DNA from: an uncultured Clostridia bacterium
Lineage (GTDB): Bacteria; Bacillota; Clostridia; Oscillospirales; Ruminococcaceae
Assembly (NCBI GenBank): GCA_947584825.1
Contig: CANPWR010000033.1
Coordinates: 1 to 13,271 of the forward strand
DNA length: 13,271 bases
Direction of reading: 5' to 3'
Shown here: in pieces, positions 11,941 through 13,271 of the stretch
Layout of the letters: every line of letters begins with the position of its first letter
Position numbering within the stretch: position 1 is the stretch's first letter
Program-made: the position numbers and the translations under genes
The notes under the pieces: model-generated
The model's input: only the letters and a program-made list of their open reading frames with translations
What the model was told of the DNA's origin: nothing
The model's database searches: none

Positions 11941-13271
11941 ATGTTTGATAACATGCCAAAAGTAAAAATCGGAATTGTAGCAGTTTCAAGAGACTGCTTT
12001 CCTGAGAGTCTTTCTGTTTCTAGAAGAGAAGCATTAGTTAAGGCTTACAAAGAAAAATACGGAGCAGACGATATTTATGAGTGTCCTATCTGTATTGTTG
12101 AAAGTGAAATACATATGGTTCAGGCTCTTGAGGATATAAAGAAGAACGGATGCAACGCTTTGTGTGTGTATTTAGGTAACTTTGGTCCTGAGATTTCGGA
12201 AACACTGCTTGCAAAGCACTTTGACGGACCATCAATGTTTGTAGCGGCAGCTGAGGAGAGCGGAAACAATCTCTGTCAGGGCAGAGGAGACGCTTACTGC
12301 GGAATGCTCAATGCAAGCTATAACTTGAGACTAAGAAACATCAAGGCTTACATACCTGAATATCCTGTAGGAACAGCAGATGAGTGCGCTGATATGATAA
12401 ACGAGTTCGTACCTGTCGCAAGGGCGATAATCGGACTTAAAGATTTGAAGATAATTTCATTCGGACCACGTCCGCTTAACTTTATGGCGTGCAACGCTCC
12501 TATCAAGCCGTTGTTTGACTTGGGTGTTGAAATAGAGGAAAACTCAGAGCTTGACTTGTTTGAAGCTTACAAACTGCACGACGGTGACGAGAGAATTCCT
12601 GATGTCGTTAAGGATATGGAGACTGAGCTTGGTGAGGGAAATAAAAAGCCTGAAATTCTTCCTAAACTAGCGCAATATGAGCTTACTCTCTTAGACTGGA
12701 TTGAGACGCACAAGGGCTACAGAAAGTATGTTGCTATAGCAGGAAAATGCTGGCCTGCATTCCAGACGCAGTTTGGATTTGTACCATGTTATGTAAACAG
12801 CCGTCTTACTTCAAGGGGAATACCCGTATCCTGCGAGGTTGATATTTACGGTGCTCTCAGCGAGTTTATCGGAACCTGTGTAAGCGACGATATAGTTACG
12901 CTTCTTGATATTAACAACACAGTTCCTTACGATTTATATGATGAGGACATCAAGGGCAAGCACGACTATACGACTAAGGATATATTTATGGGCTTCCACT
13001 GCGGAAACACAAGTTCAAAGAAGCTTACAAGCTGTTCTATGAAATACCAAATGATCATGGCAAGAAGTCTGCCTGAGGAGGTTACTCAGGGTACACTTGA
13101 GGGCGATATTATACCTGGTGACATTACGTTCTTCAGACTTCAAAGCACATCTGACGGAAGGCTGCGTTCATACATTGCTCAGGGAGAGGTACTTCCTGTT
13201 GCAACACGTTCGTTCGGAGCAATCGGTATATTTGCTATTCCTGAGATGGGACGTTTCTATCGTCATGTTCT
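11941..13271 (+). CDS. L-fucose/L-arabinose isomerase-like protein (COG2407 type), 3' end missing
   Basis: 443 codons are open from the ATG to the window edge; the family is usually about 480-500 residues. GGAGG at 11929-11933 supports the start. Enzymes of this family interconvert an aldose and a ketose, for example L-fucose and L-fuculose, using a divalent metal. In IPVSCEVDIYGALSEF, E299 matches the first metal ligand, and D323 in VTLLDINNT follows 24 residues later, the same spacing as Glu337-Asp361 in E. coli FucI as I recall it. H442 in GRFYRHV, two codons before the edge, is the probable third ligand. FMGFHCGNTSSKK (349-361) is another family stretch. The protein is cytoplasmic and co-transcribed with the DUF4867 gene. 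Which sugar it uses cannot be told; several members of this family do not act on fucose. Confidence 0.85.
   Translation, partial: MFDNMPKVKIGIVAVSRDCFPESLSVSRREALVKAYKEKYGADDIYECPICIVESEIHMVQALEDIKKNGCNALCVYLGNFGPEISETLLAKHFDGPSMFVAAAEESGNNLCQGRGDAYCGMLNASYNLRLRNIKAYIPEYPVGTADECADMINEFVPVARAIIGLKDLKIISFGPRPLNFMACNAPIKPLFDLGVEIEENSELDLFEAYKLHDGDERIPDVVKDMETELGEGNKKPEILPKLAQYELTLLDWIETHKGYRKYVAIAGKCWPAFQTQFGFVPCYVNSRLTSRGIPVSCEVDIYGALSEFIGTCVSDDIVTLLDINNTVPYDLYDEDIKGKHDYTTKDIFMGFHCGNTSSKKLTSCSMKYQMIMARSLPEEVTQGTLEGDIIPGDITFFRLQSTSDGRLRSYIAQGEVLPVATRSFGAIGIFAIPEMGRFYRHV

Overview
The window suggests a low-GC member of the Bacillota, probably a Clostridia-type gut or rumen bacterium. The grounds are strong AGGAGG ribosome binding sites, consensus vegetative promoters with 17-base spacers, a Gram-positive-type holin and CHAP lysin, a YfhO-family membrane protein, a GH74 enzyme and a DUF4867/fucose-isomerase-like pair. 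I cannot name the species. No RNA gene of a known class and no CRISPR array was seen.

Left part, 1-4149, is mobile-element territory. It opens with the 3' end of a phage lysin and a complete holin (102-515, + strand), closed by a strong terminator. On the opposite strand lies a compact, very AT-rich two-gene cassette: a nicotianamine-synthase-like methyltransferase (1635-2465), then a protein with a TIR/nucleoside-deoxyribosyltransferase-like N-terminus (800-1618). It has its own promoter (2507-2535) and terminator (633-662). Position and content fit a prophage-borne accessory or defence cassette, and it is my best candidate for an undescribed system. Next come the truncated 3' end of a relaxase-like gene (2623-3027, - strand), about 450 bases of hairpin-rich non-coding DNA ending in a terminator, and a second, complete CHAP lysin (3487-4149) whose C-terminus is related to the lysin tail at position 1.

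Middle part, 4171-11027, is a tightly packed four-gene + strand operon. A consensus promoter overlaps a perfect 26-base palindrome that is probably an operator. The genes are a YfhO-family GT-C-like membrane protein, a membrane-anchored PIG-L family deacetylase, an EamA-family transporter and a GH74-family glycoside hydrolase without a signal peptide. The first two look like a lipid-linked sugar transfer and deacetylation pair. How the transporter and the hydrolase connect to them is unclear.

Right part, 11124-13271, is a second + strand operon. Its consensus promoter has a 20-base inverted repeat across the -35 box. It encodes a DUF4867 protein (212 residues from the start I prefer) and an L-fucose/L-arabinose isomerase-like enzyme that runs off the window end at its probable last metal-ligand histidine.
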